Shown here: piece after piece, positions 23,130-31,175 of the stretch | Numbering within the stretch: the stretch's first letter is position 1 | Layout of the letters: each line of letters starts with the position of its first letter | DNA from: Streptomyces shenzhenensis | Lineage (GTDB): Bacteria > Actinomycetota > Actinomycetes > Streptomycetales > Streptomycetaceae | Reading direction: 5' to 3' | DNA: 64,000 nucleotides | NCBI RefSeq assembly: GCF_021462265.1 | Contig: NZ_JAJONF010000036.1 | Location: forward strand, 29,846 to 93,845 | The notes under the pieces: generated by a model | Databases searched by the model: none | Told to the model about the DNA's origin: nothing | What the model saw: the letters and a program-made list of their open reading frames with translations, nothing else | Position numbers and translations under genes: made by a program

Positions 23130-24227
23130 ATGCCACGCCGCACCGCGACGATGCTCGCCTCCACCCTGATGCTGATCGCGCTCCTGTGCGCCGGAGTGCT
23201 CATCAACGTGCCGTACTCGGAGATGTCTCCCGGCCCGACCGTGAACACGCTCGGGGACCACGACGGCGAGCCGGTGCTGCAGATCTCCGGGCACAAGACC
23301 TACGCGGCCTCCGGTCATCTGAACATGACCACGGTGAGGGTCACCAGCGCCGACTACAGGATGAACCTCGTCGAGGCCGTCTACGGGTGGCTCTCCCACG
23401 ACAGCAAGGTCGTCCCGCACGACACGCTCTACCCGGACGGCAAGACGGAGCAGCAGTCCACCCAGGAGAACGCCGAGGAGTTCAGCCAGTCCCAGGAGAG
23501 CGCGAAGGTCGCCGCTCTGAAGGAGCTGGGCGTTCCGGTGAAGTCCTGGGTGATCGTCTCCACGGTCCTCAAGGGCTCGCCGGCCGAGGGCAAGCTGCAC
23601 GCCGGTGACGTGATCAAGGCCGTCGACGGTACGGCGGTCAAGCAGCCGGCCGACGTCGCCACGCTGGTGACCAAGCACAAGCCCGGCCAGGACGTCGTCT
23701 TCACCGTCGTGCCGGCCAAGGAACAGGCCGCCGCCGAGAAAGCGAACAAGACGGCCACCGGGACCGAGAAGGTCACCGTCACCACGACCACCTCCGACGA
23801 CAGCGGCGCGAAGCGCGCCATCGTCGGGATCTCCGCCGGGACCGATCACACGTTCCCGTTCTCCATCGACATCAAGCTCGCCGACGTCGGCGGACCGAGC
23901 GCGGGGCTGATGTTCTCGCTCGGTATCTACGACAAGCTCACCCCGGGCGACCTCACCGGCGGCAAGTTCGTCGCCGGCACCGGCACGATCGACGACGACG
24001 GCAAGGTCGGCCCGATCGGCGGCATCTCGATGAAGACCATCGGCGCGCGCAGCAAGGGCGCCCAGTACTTCCTGACCCCGGCCGACAACTGCGCCGAGGC
24101 CGCCAAGGACACCCCGAGCGGGCTCACCCTGGTCAAGGTCAAGACCATCGACGACGCCCTCGCCGCGCTCAAGGACATCCGCGGCGGAGACACCGGCGCC
24201 CTGCCGAAGTGCACCACGGGGGACTGA
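23130..24227 (+). CDS. ylbL: YlbL/DdcP-type PDZ-Lon membrane protease (S16)
   Basis: A 365-residue protease with an N-terminal membrane anchor (residues about 7-27), NVPYSEMSPGPTVNTLG typical of YlbL, and a PDZ domain (about 125-200; GSPAEGKLHAGDVIKAVDG). A Lon-type Ser-Lys domain (about 225-350) follows, in which the catalytic Ser is in GGPSAGLMFSLG and Lys in GGISMKTIGARSKG. The catalytic part faces outside. In B. subtilis the homologue DdcP degrades the division inhibitor YneA during recovery from DNA damage. Here it follows a small membrane protein gene with a damage-type promoter. ATG at 23130 was used. Confidence 0.9.
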   Translation: MPRRTATMLASTLMLIALLCAGVLINVPYSEMSPGPTVNTLGDHDGEPVLQISGHKTYAASGHLNMTTVRVTSADYRMNLVEAVYGWLSHDSKVVPHDTLYPDGKTEQQSTQENAEEFSQSQESAKVAALKELGVPVKSWVIVSTVLKGSPAEGKLHAGDVIKAVDGTAVKQPADVATLVTKHKPGQDVVFTVVPAKEQAAAEKANKTATGTEKVTVTTTTSDDSGAKRAIVGISAGTDHTFPFSIDIKLADVGGPSAGLMFSLGIYDKLTPGDLTGGKFVAGTGTIDDDGKVGPIGGISMKTIGARSKGAQYFLTPADNCAEAAKDTPSGLTLVKVKTIDDALAALKDIRGGDTGALPKCTTGD

Positions 24228-24243
24228 GACGGCGGGTACGCGG

Positions 24244-24280
24244 CCGGGGCGCCCCTCCTGAGGCAAGGGGGGCGCCCCGG
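24244..24280. terminator. Bidirectional terminator hairpin
   Basis: A 12-bp GC stem (24244-24255 with 24269-24280) between the convergent YlbL and PPA1309-family genes. Confidence 0.75.
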
Positions 24281-24318
24281 TGCCGTCCGGGGGCTGCCGG
24301 TGCGGTCCGGCGGCGAGC

Positions 24319-24861
24319 TCAGTCCTCGAACGTCGCCTTCAGCGCGTCCGCCAGGCCCGGCACCAGGTCGGGGCCGGTGAGGACCTCCGTCGGCGAGTCC
24401 TTCTCGCGCAGGCGCACCGCCGCGTCACGGCTGCCGTCGCGCAGCACGCCGACCGTCATCCGGACCTCCTGACGGTCCGGGTGGCTCGCCACCCACTTGG
24501 TCAGCCCGGCCTCGCTCAGTCCCTCGGGGACCTGGGACTCGGCGGACGGAGGCAGCATCAGCCGCTCCACGGTGAGCGCGCAGCCGACCACGGCGTCCGG
24601 CCAGGCGATGGTGCCCAGGAACTCGTCCAGCGCCTTTTCCGTTGGCACTTCGTCCTGCTCGATGGGTGTGAGACCGGTGGTCGCGGACTCGTCCTCCAGA
24701 CCGAGCTGGGCGGCGAGAGCCGGTTCCTGGGCGCGCAGCCGTGCGGTGTCGACGAGGGCGAAGAGGCGAGCGGGCTGGTCCCAGCCGAGGCCGGAGGCGT
24801 ACTCGTCGATCTCGAGTACGGCCCGGGTGAGCGGGTTCGCTGCCATGGGAGTGTTGGACAT
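24319..24861 (-). CDS. PPA1309 family protein, unknown function
   Basis: A 180-residue acidic soluble protein of an actinobacterial family named after Propionibacterium PPA1309. Characteristic parts are LTRAVLEIDEYASGLGWDQP near the start, RLFALVDT, and IAWPDAVVGCALTVERLMLPP near 90-110. No catalytic motif is recognised. It is divergent from the UPF0182 gene. ATG at 24861 gives the conserved MSNTPMAANPLTRA start. Confidence 0.8.
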   Translation of the reverse strand: MSNTPMAANPLTRAVLEIDEYASGLGWDQPARLFALVDTARLRAQEPALAAQLGLEDESATTGLTPIEQDEVPTEKALDEFLGTIAWPDAVVGCALTVERLMLPPSAESQVPEGLSEAGLTKWVASHPDRQEVRMTVGVLRDGSRDAAVRLREKDSPTEVLTGPDLVPGLADALKATFED

Positions 24862-24894
24862 GGTCACAATCCTGCCTCGTTCCTGGCCGGAATC

Positions 24895-24921
24895 GGGAAC
24901 CGAGTAAGCCGTGAGTAAGTT
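24895..24921 (+). promoter_or_regulatory. Possible ECF-type promoter upstream of the UPF0182 gene
   Basis: GGGAAC, 18 bases, then GTT. The spacing is right for SigR, but the -35 ends in C rather than T, as in other ECF sigma promoters. It would give a leader of about 110 bases. Confidence 0.3.
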
Positions 24922-25036
24922 GCATAGGTGTGGCCCCGCGATCACAGGGGGACACGTCCGGTCCGCGAACAACAGGGCCTGACGCAACAACGGTGGATCA
25001 ACAGCGGATCAAACAGCGAACTTCGAGGTGCGCACC

Positions 25037-27997
25037 TTGGCTTTCCAGATGCCGGACCGCGGCGGAGGCCCGACGGGGCCACGGATCAGAGCGACGGGAC
25101 GCCCGTCCCGGCGGGCTCGGACCCTGCTCCTGACACTGGGCGTCCTTGCCGTGCTCGGCATGGCGTTCACCATGTTCGCGGGCTTCTGGACGGACTGGCT
25201 CTGGTACCGGTCGGTGCACTACTCCTCGGTGTTCACCACCACCCTGTGGACCAAGATCGGGCTGTTCTTCGTCTTCGGCCTGCTGATGGCCGCCGCGGTG
25301 GGGTTCAACATCTGGCTGGCCCACCGGCTGCGGCCCCCGCTGAGCGCCATGTCCATGGAGCAGCAGAGCCTCGACCGCTACCGGATGGGCATCGCGCCGT
25401 ACAAGAAGTGGCTGCTGCTCGCGGTCACCGCGCTGGTCGGGCTGATCGCCGGCGCGTCCGCGGCCGGTCAGTGGCGCACCTGGCTGATGTGGGTCAACGG
25501 CGTGCCCTTCCACCAGAAGGACCCGCAGTTCCACCTCGACGTCTCCTTCTACGCCTTCGACCTGCCCTGGTACCGCTTCCTGCTGGGCTTCGGCTTCGCC
25601 ACCGCGATCCTCTCCCTGATCTCCGCCGCGCTCACCCACTACCTGTACGGCGGGCTGCGCGTCACCAGCCCCGGCGCGCGCGCCACGGGTGCCGCGACCG
25701 GACACCTCTCGGTGCTGCTCGGCATCTTCGTCGCCCTCAAGGCGGTCGCCTACTGGCTCGACCGCTACGGACTGGCCGTCAAGTCAAGCGACTTCAAGGC
25801 CACCGACAACTGGACCGGCCTCAGGTACGTCGACGCGAACGCGTATCTGCCGGCCAAGACGATCCTGTTCTGCATCGCGGTGATCTGCGCGCTGCTGTTC
25901 TTCGCCACCCTGTGGCGGCGCACCTGGCAGCTGCCCGTCATCGGCTTCGGCCTGATGGTCCTGTCCGCGATCCTCATCGGCGGCCTCTATCCGGCGATCG
26001 TCCAGAAGTTCCAGGTCCAGCCCAACGAGCAGGCCAAGGAAGCCCCGTACGTCCAGAAGAACCTCAAGGCGACCCGCGAGGCGTACGGCATCGACGACAC
26101 CCAGGTCACCGAGTACACGGGCAAGAGCACCACCACGGACAAGACCGAGCTCCGGAACGACGTCGGTGCCACGGCGAGCATCCGGATCATGGACCCGAAC
26201 ATCGTGTCGCCGACGTTCCAGCAGCTCCAGCAGATGCGGAACTACTACGCGTTCCCGACCAATCTGGACGTGGACCGCTACACCAAGGACGGCAAGGTCC
26301 AGGACACCGTCATCGGGCTGCGCGAGCTGAACCTGGCCGGCATCCCGAAGAACAACTGGATCAACGACCACTTCCGGTACACCCACGGCTACGGCGTGGT
26401 CGCCGCCAAGGGCACCGAGGCCGACGACCAGGGCCAGCCGGTCTTCACCGAGTCCGACCTGCCGTCCACGGGCGCCCTGGGCACGTACCAGCAGCGCGTC
26501 TACTACGGCGAGAAGACGACCGCGTACTCGATCGTCGGCGGTCCCCAGAAGGAGATCGACTACTCCGACGACAACGGCGAGAAGACCACCAGCTACGCGG
26601 GCAAGAGCGGGGTCAGCCTCGCCAGTCCGATCAACCGGGCCGCGTACGCGGTGGCGTTCAACGAGCCGCAGATCCTGTACTCCGGCGCGATCGGCAAGGG
26701 CTCGCGGATCCTGTACAACCGCACGCCCAAGGAGCGCGTCGAGGCGGTCGCCCCCTGGCTGACCATCGACGGCGACGCCTACCCGGCCGTGGTGAAGGGC
26801 CGGATCCAGTGGATCGTCGACGCGTACACGACGTCGAACGGCTACCCCTACGCCTCCCGGACCACCCTCGGTGACACGACCGCCGACTCGCTGACCGCGA
26901 CCAACAACTCCCGTGCGGTGGTGGCCCAGCAGAACCAGGTCAACTACATCCGCAACTCGGTGAAGGCGACCGTCGACGCGTACACCGGCGAGGTCAAGCT
27001 CTACCAGTGGGACACGAAGGACCCGGTGCTGAAGACCTGGATGAAGGCCTTCCCCGGCACCGTGCAGCCCAAGAGCGCCATCTCGCAGGACCTGATGGAC
27101 CATCTCCGGTACCCCCAGGACCTGTTCAAGGTCCAGCGCGAGCTGCTCACCCGTTACCACGTGACGGACGCTCAGACGTTCCTGACCGGCAGCGAGGTGT
27201 GGCAGGTGCCGGACGACCCGAGCAACAACTCGGGCGACGCGGTGCCGCCGTACTACCTGAGCATGAAGATGCCCGACCAGAGCGCGCAGGCGTTCTCGCT
27301 GTCGACGACGTTCACGCCCAACGGCCGGGACAACCTCAGCGCGTTCATGTCGGTCGACTCCGAGGCCGGTTCGAAGGACTACGGCAAGATCAGAATCCTG
27401 AAACTGCCGACCAGTACGACCGTCGACGGACCCAAACAGGTCCAGAGCAAGTTCAACTCCGAACAGGACATCGCCGCCGCCATCAAACTCCTCAAGGGCG
27501 GCGACTCCGAGGTGGAGTACGGCAATCTGCTCACCGTGCCGCTGGACGGCGGCCTGCTGTACGCGGAGCCGGTCTACGTACGCGGGGCCGGGGTCAAGTA
27601 CCCGCTGCTGCGCAAGGTCCTGGTGACCTACGAGGGCAGGACCGCCTTCGAGAACACCCTCGACGAGGCGCTCGACAAGGTCTTCGGCTCGGCCGGCTCG
27701 GACACGGGACCCCCGGACACCGGCACGACCACACCGCCGACGTCCGCCAACCCCACCGTCCAGCAGGCGCTGAACGACGCCCAGAAAGCCTTCGACGCGG
27801 GTCAGGAGGCCCTGAAGAAGGGCGACTGGACGGCGTACGGCAAGGCCCAGGACCAGCTCCAGGAGGCGCTGAAGCGGGCCGAGGACGCACAGTCCAAGGC
27901 CGGTAAGGCCGGCGGTGGCGCGACGGCGAGCAGCAGCCCGAGTCCCGCGGCGAGCACCAGCCCCAGTCCGAGCGGGAGTTCCAGCCCAAGCGGATGA
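25037..27997 (+). CDS. UPF0182 large membrane protein
   Basis: A roughly 986-residue member of UPF0182 (COG1615). There are seven predicted membrane segments in the first 330 residues (for example TLLLTLGVLAVLGMAFTMFAGF, then WLLLAVTALVGLIAGASAA). A long extracytoplasmic region has many Tyr/Asn-rich motifs (NNWINDHFRYTHGYGVV). The tail has a helical Ala/Lys/Gln segment (VQQALNDAQKAFDAGQEALK) and a Ser/Pro repeat. The function is unknown across the family. I prefer the TTG at 25037, with GAGG nine bases upstream; GTG 25028 would overlap that site and ATG 25049 is further away. Confidence 0.85.
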   Translation: MAFQMPDRGGGPTGPRIRATGRPSRRARTLLLTLGVLAVLGMAFTMFAGFWTDWLWYRSVHYSSVFTTTLWTKIGLFFVFGLLMAAAVGFNIWLAHRLRPPLSAMSMEQQSLDRYRMGIAPYKKWLLLAVTALVGLIAGASAAGQWRTWLMWVNGVPFHQKDPQFHLDVSFYAFDLPWYRFLLGFGFATAILSLISAALTHYLYGGLRVTSPGARATGAATGHLSVLLGIFVALKAVAYWLDRYGLAVKSSDFKATDNWTGLRYVDANAYLPAKTILFCIAVICALLFFATLWRRTWQLPVIGFGLMVLSAILIGGLYPAIVQKFQVQPNEQAKEAPYVQKNLKATREAYGIDDTQVTEYTGKSTTTDKTELRNDVGATASIRIMDPNIVSPTFQQLQQMRNYYAFPTNLDVDRYTKDGKVQDTVIGLRELNLAGIPKNNWINDHFRYTHGYGVVAAKGTEADDQGQPVFTESDLPSTGALGTYQQRVYYGEKTTAYSIVGGPQKEIDYSDDNGEKTTSYAGKSGVSLASPINRAAYAVAFNEPQILYSGAIGKGSRILYNRTPKERVEAVAPWLTIDGDAYPAVVKGRIQWIVDAYTTSNGYPYASRTTLGDTTADSLTATNNSRAVVAQQNQVNYIRNSVKATVDAYTGEVKLYQWDTKDPVLKTWMKAFPGTVQPKSAISQDLMDHLRYPQDLFKVQRELLTRYHVTDAQTFLTGSEVWQVPDDPSNNSGDAVPPYYLSMKMPDQSAQAFSLSTTFTPNGRDNLSAFMSVDSEAGSKDYGKIRILKLPTSTTVDGPKQVQSKFNSEQDIAAAIKLLKGGDSEVEYGNLLTVPLDGGLLYAEPVYVRGAGVKYPLLRKVLVTYEGRTAFENTLDEALDKVFGSAGSDTGPPDTGTTTPPTSANPTVQQALNDAQKAFDAGQEALKKGDWTAYGKAQDQLQEALKRAEDAQSKAGKAGGGATASSSPSPAASTSPSPSGSSSPSG

Positions 27998-28036
27998 TCC
28001 CAAGGCGGATGATCCCGAGGCGGGTCATCCCCAGCG
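27984..28036 (+). repeat. Short degenerate repeat over the UPF0182 stop
   Basis: Four imperfect copies of a GGCGGATGATCCC-like unit, 15-16 bases each, run across the stop codon, with looser copies to 28100. No role is apparent. Confidence 0.5.
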
Positions 28037-28140
28037 GATGCTCCCGGGCGACTGATCGCGAGCCGGTGATCCGAGTGGGGTGATCCCGGGCTGGTGATCA
28101 GGCAGCCCCGCCGCGCCGTGGTACGGTTCTACTGCAACGG

Positions 28141-28214
28141 CGCGGGGTGGAGCAGCTCGGTAGCTCGCTGGGCTCATAACCCAGAGGTCGCAGGTTCAAA
28201 TCCTGTCCCCGCTA
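28141..28214 (+). tRNA. Initiator tRNA-fMet (CAU), copy 1
   Basis: A 74-base tRNA without encoded CCA. The anticodon loop is CTCATAA; the anticodon stem ends in three G-C pairs (GGG/CCC), and the first acceptor pair is a C-U mismatch, both hallmarks of the initiator. The T arm is GCAGGTTCAAATCCTGT. It is identical to the copy at 30375. Confidence 0.97.
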
Positions 28215-28223
28215 CTGAAGTCG

Positions 28224-28254
28224 AAGGCCCGGATCCTCTTGGGATCCGGGCCTT
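28224..28254 (+). terminator. Terminator after tRNA copy 1
   Basis: A perfect 13-bp stem (28224-28236 with 28242-28254), ten bases after the tRNA. Confidence 0.8.
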
Positions 28255-28437
28255 CGTGCGTTCCGGTGGCCGGACGGGCGGCGAACGCATGTACCGGTGG
28301 ACCGGGTCGCCGCGCCGCTGTGGGGAGTTGGCTGAGATGTGTTTGACTTGTCGTTCTGTGGGCATGTCGACAAAACGCTGAAGTGACCTCACGGTCTGCG
28401 GTATACGTGGTGTACCCAGGTTGCAGGTGGTGCGACG

Positions 28438-30291
28438 ATGAACGTTATGGGGGACAAGGCAACTCTGTTCGGGACAGGGCGATTTGTGCAGTCTTCGGGC
28501 GAGGAGCCGACCCGCGACGAGGCCGCCGAGGCCGCTGAGGAGGCACGTCACCGGCTCCAGGCCGAGGCCGGTGACGTGGAGTCGATGAGTGTGCTCGGGG
28601 CCATGCTGCTGCGCCGTGGCGACCTCGACGGCGCCGAACCCCGGCTGCGCGCGGCCACCGCCGCCGGTGACCGGGCCGCCGCCAACAACCTCGGTGTCCT
28701 GCTGCACCAGCGCGGCTACCCCGAGGAGGCCGCCGGCTGGTGGCGGATCGCCGCCGTCGCCGGATCCGCGGCCGCCGCCCACGCGCTGGGCCGCCACCAC
28801 CGCGAACGCGGCGACGAACCCGCTGCCGAGTACTGGCTGCGCCAGTCCGCCGAGCAGGGGCACGCGCTCGGCGCCTACGCGCTGGCCGACCTGCTGGAGC
28901 ACCGGGGCGACACGGCCGCCGGGCAGTGGATGCGGGCCGCCGCCGAGCGGGGGCACCGCGAGGCGGCGTACCGGCTGGCGTGCGCGCTCGACCGCAGGGC
29001 GGCCGCAAGCGAGGGTGAGACCGGGCGTGGCGACGGTGCCGGCACGCGGCCTCCCGCGGGGGCCGCGACCGGGACCCCGGACTCCGACGAGGCCGAGCAG
29101 TGGTACCGGCAGGCAGCCGCGCGCGGGCACCGGCGGGCCGCACTGCACCTGGGGGCGATCCTGGAGCGGCGCGGCGAGCTCAAGGAGGCCGGGCGCTGGT
29201 ACCTGACCTCCGCCAAGGACGGCGAGGCCAGGGCCGCCTGCGCGCTCGGTTTCCTGCTGCGCGACGCCGGGGACACCGAGAGCGCCGCCGTCTGGTGGCT
29301 GCGAGCCGCCCAGGACGGCGACGGCAACGCGGCGAACGCGCTCGGCGCGCTGCACGCCGAGCGCGGCGAGACCCAGACCGCCGAGCGCTGGTACCGGGCC
29401 GCGATGGACGCCGGCGACGACAACGGGGCGTACAACCTCGGGCTGCTCTGCGCCGAGCAGGGGCGGACCGCGCAGGCCGAGCAGTGGTACCGGCGGGCCG
29501 CGTACGCCGGGCACCGCGAGGCCGCGAACGCGCTCGCCGTCCTGCTGCTCCAGGTCGGCGACACGAGCGGCGCCGAACCGTGGTTCTCCAAGGCGGCGGA
29601 GGCGGGCAGCGTGGACGCCGCTTTCAACCTCGGCATCCTGTACGCCGGGCGGGGCGAGGACCGGGTCGCGCTGCGCTGCTACGAGCAGGCGGCCGCCGCC
29701 GGGCACACGGAGGCGGCCCTGCAGGTCGGCATCGCCCGGCTGCGTGAGGGCGACGAGGCCGCCGCCGAGCGCCACCTGCGGTGTGCGGCGGGCGGGGGCA
29801 GCGCCGAGGCCGCCTACCGGCTCGCCGCCGTCCTCGACGCGCGCCGGCCGCCGGTGCCGGAGCACGAGCTCGGCGAGTCGTCCCTGAACGTGAAGACCGA
29901 GTGCGAGGAGTGGTACGAGCGGGCCGCCACGCAGGGGCACCGGCGGGCCCAGGTGCGGGTCGGGATGCTGGCCGCGGCGCGCGGGGACGTGGTGGAGGCG
30001 GCGCGCTGGTACCGGGCGGCGGCCGAGGCCGGGTCGCGCAACGGCGCGTTCAATCTCGGGCTGCTGCTGGCCCGGGAGGGCAGCGAGCCGGAGGCGGCCG
30101 TGTGGTGGGAGCGGGCCGCCGACGCGGGGCACGGGCGGGCGGCGTTGCGGCTCGCTCTGGTCTACGCGCGTCGGGGCGAGCTGGCCGAGGGGCAGCGGTG
30201 GGCCGACCGGGCGGTGGCGCTGGGCCCGGCGGAGGTGACCGAGCGGGCGGGACGGCTCCGGGACGCGCTGCGGGAGGAGCTGTCCGCGTAG
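28438..30291 (+). CDS. Sel1/TPR-repeat protein
   Basis: A 617-residue soluble protein made almost entirely of Sel1-like helical repeats of about 36 residues; the repeated pattern is AxxWYRxAAxxGxxxAAxxLGxLLxxRGD. About 15 repeats can be followed from residue 45 to the end, with one low-complexity break near 185-215 (GETGRGDGAGTRPP). Such proteins are protein-protein adaptors; partners are unknown. It sits between two identical tRNA-fMet genes. ATG 28438 or ATG 28447 could start it; the second gives MGDKATLF. Confidence 0.85.
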   Translation: MNVMGDKATLFGTGRFVQSSGEEPTRDEAAEAAEEARHRLQAEAGDVESMSVLGAMLLRRGDLDGAEPRLRAATAAGDRAAANNLGVLLHQRGYPEEAAGWWRIAAVAGSAAAAHALGRHHRERGDEPAAEYWLRQSAEQGHALGAYALADLLEHRGDTAAGQWMRAAAERGHREAAYRLACALDRRAAASEGETGRGDGAGTRPPAGAATGTPDSDEAEQWYRQAAARGHRRAALHLGAILERRGELKEAGRWYLTSAKDGEARAACALGFLLRDAGDTESAAVWWLRAAQDGDGNAANALGALHAERGETQTAERWYRAAMDAGDDNGAYNLGLLCAEQGRTAQAEQWYRRAAYAGHREAANALAVLLLQVGDTSGAEPWFSKAAEAGSVDAAFNLGILYAGRGEDRVALRCYEQAAAAGHTEAALQVGIARLREGDEAAAERHLRCAAGGGSAEAAYRLAAVLDARRPPVPEHELGESSLNVKTECEEWYERAATQGHRRAQVRVGMLAAARGDVVEAARWYRAAAEAGSRNGAFNLGLLLAREGSEPEAAVWWERAADAGHGRAALRLALVYARRGELAEGQRWADRAVALGPAEVTERAGRLRDALREELSA

Positions 30292-30374
30292 ACCGCTGTT
30301 CTCGCAGGTCAGGAGGGTCGACCGGTATTGATTTGCCTCCGTCCGTGTCTCTCACGTAGTGTTGCGTTCATCGA

Positions 30375-30448
30375 CGCGGGGTGGAGCAGCTCGGTAGCTC
30401 GCTGGGCTCATAACCCAGAGGTCGCAGGTTCAAATCCTGTCCCCGCTA
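30375..30448 (+). tRNA. Initiator tRNA-fMet (CAU), copy 2
   Basis: Identical over all 74 bases to the copy at 28141, with its own different downstream hairpin. Confidence 0.97.
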
Positions 30449-30455
30449 CTGAAGG

Positions 30456-30493
30456 CCGAGGGCCGGAATCCGGAAACGGGTTCCGGCCCTCGG
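30456..30493 (+). terminator. Terminator after tRNA copy 2
   Basis: A 13-bp stem (30456-30468 with 30481-30493), followed by TGTTTG. Confidence 0.8.
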
Positions 30494-30577
30494 TGTTTGC
30501 GCCCCATGGGTTCACTGCGCTCATGAACGCCCATATGCCCCTGCGCCTGCACGCGTCCTCACGGAGGCATGACGAAA

Positions 30578-30610
30578 GCCCCGGCGCGCACCGCGAGCGA
30601 GCGCCGGGGC
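30578..30610 (-). terminator. Terminator of the Fur-family gene
   Basis: A 10-bp stem (30578-30587 with 30601-30610). On the minus strand it is followed by TTTCGTC, 20 bases after the Fur-family stop. Confidence 0.75.
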
Positions 30611-30629
30611 CTTCGGGAACGTGACTACG

Positions 30630-31049
30630 TCAGACGAGTGCCGCGCAGTCCGGGCACAGGCCGCGGTACGTCATCTCGACGCCGGAGACCGTGAAGCCGA
30701 AGCGCTCCGAGGCGGGGAGGTCGGCCAGCGGGTTGCCGGTCGGGTGGACGTCGCGGATCGAGCCGCAGCGGGCGCAGATCAGGTGATGGTGCGGCCGGTG
30801 CGCGTTCGGGTCGTACCGCTTGGCGCGCTTGTCCGTCGAGACCTCGACGACCTCGCCGAGTGAGACCAGCTCGCCCAGTGTGTTGTAGACGGTCGCCCGG
30901 GAGATCTCGGGCAGCTTGGCGGCCGCTCTGGCGTGGACCTCGTCGGCCGTCAGATGGACGTGTTCGCCGTCGAGCACCTCGGCTACGACGCGTCGCTGCG
31001 CGGTCATCCGCCATCCGCGTCCACGCAGCCGTTCCAGAAGGTCACTCAT
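30630..31049 (-). CDS. Fur-family repressor (PerR/CatR type)
   Basis: A 139-residue metal-dependent repressor. The winged helix is near residues 10-75 (MTAQRRVVAEVL, then ISRATVYNTLGELVSLGEVVEV). The metal-rich HRPHHHLICARCGSI near 88-102 has a CxxC, and CPDC at the end forms the second half of the structural zinc site. It is divergent from the catalase gene, and a perfect Fur-type inverted repeat lies in the catalase promoter, so it probably represses that gene and is relieved by peroxide. Which metal or oxidant it senses cannot be read from sequence. Confidence 0.88.
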   Translation of the reverse strand: MSDLLERLRGRGWRMTAQRRVVAEVLDGEHVHLTADEVHARAAAKLPEISRATVYNTLGELVSLGEVVEVSTDKRAKRYDPNAHRPHHHLICARCGSIRDVHPTGNPLADLPASERFGFTVSGVEMTYRGLCPDCAALV

Positions 31050-31109
31050 GGAATTCAGCCTAACAGCAGGGGCTCCTTTTTCCGAACAGGTGTGACTTTG
31101 GAGTTCAAC

Positions 31110-31137
31110 TTGACTTGGACTAAGTCCAATGTAGGAT
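31110..31137 (+). promoter_or_regulatory. katA promoter
   Basis: TTGACT (31110-31115), 16 bases, TAGGAT (31132-31137); 38 bases from the -10 to the ATG. The Fur-type operator fills the spacer. Confidence 0.65.
31115..31129. promoter_or_regulatory. Fur/PerR-type operator in the katA promoter
   Basis: A perfect 7-1-7 inverted repeat, TTGGACT-A-AGTCCAA, between -35 and -10. Binding there would block the polymerase. A looser half-site (TTTGGAGTTCAA) lies just upstream. Confidence 0.75.
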
Positions 31138-31175
31138 CGAGTTCTGGGTTAGCAGAGTGACAGGAACGGTGTGAA

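Noticed and set aside
28174..30132. Minus-strand frame of 652 codons opposite the Sel1 gene and covering a tRNA
   Set aside because: It reads antisense to a clear repeat protein and to the tRNA; no domain.
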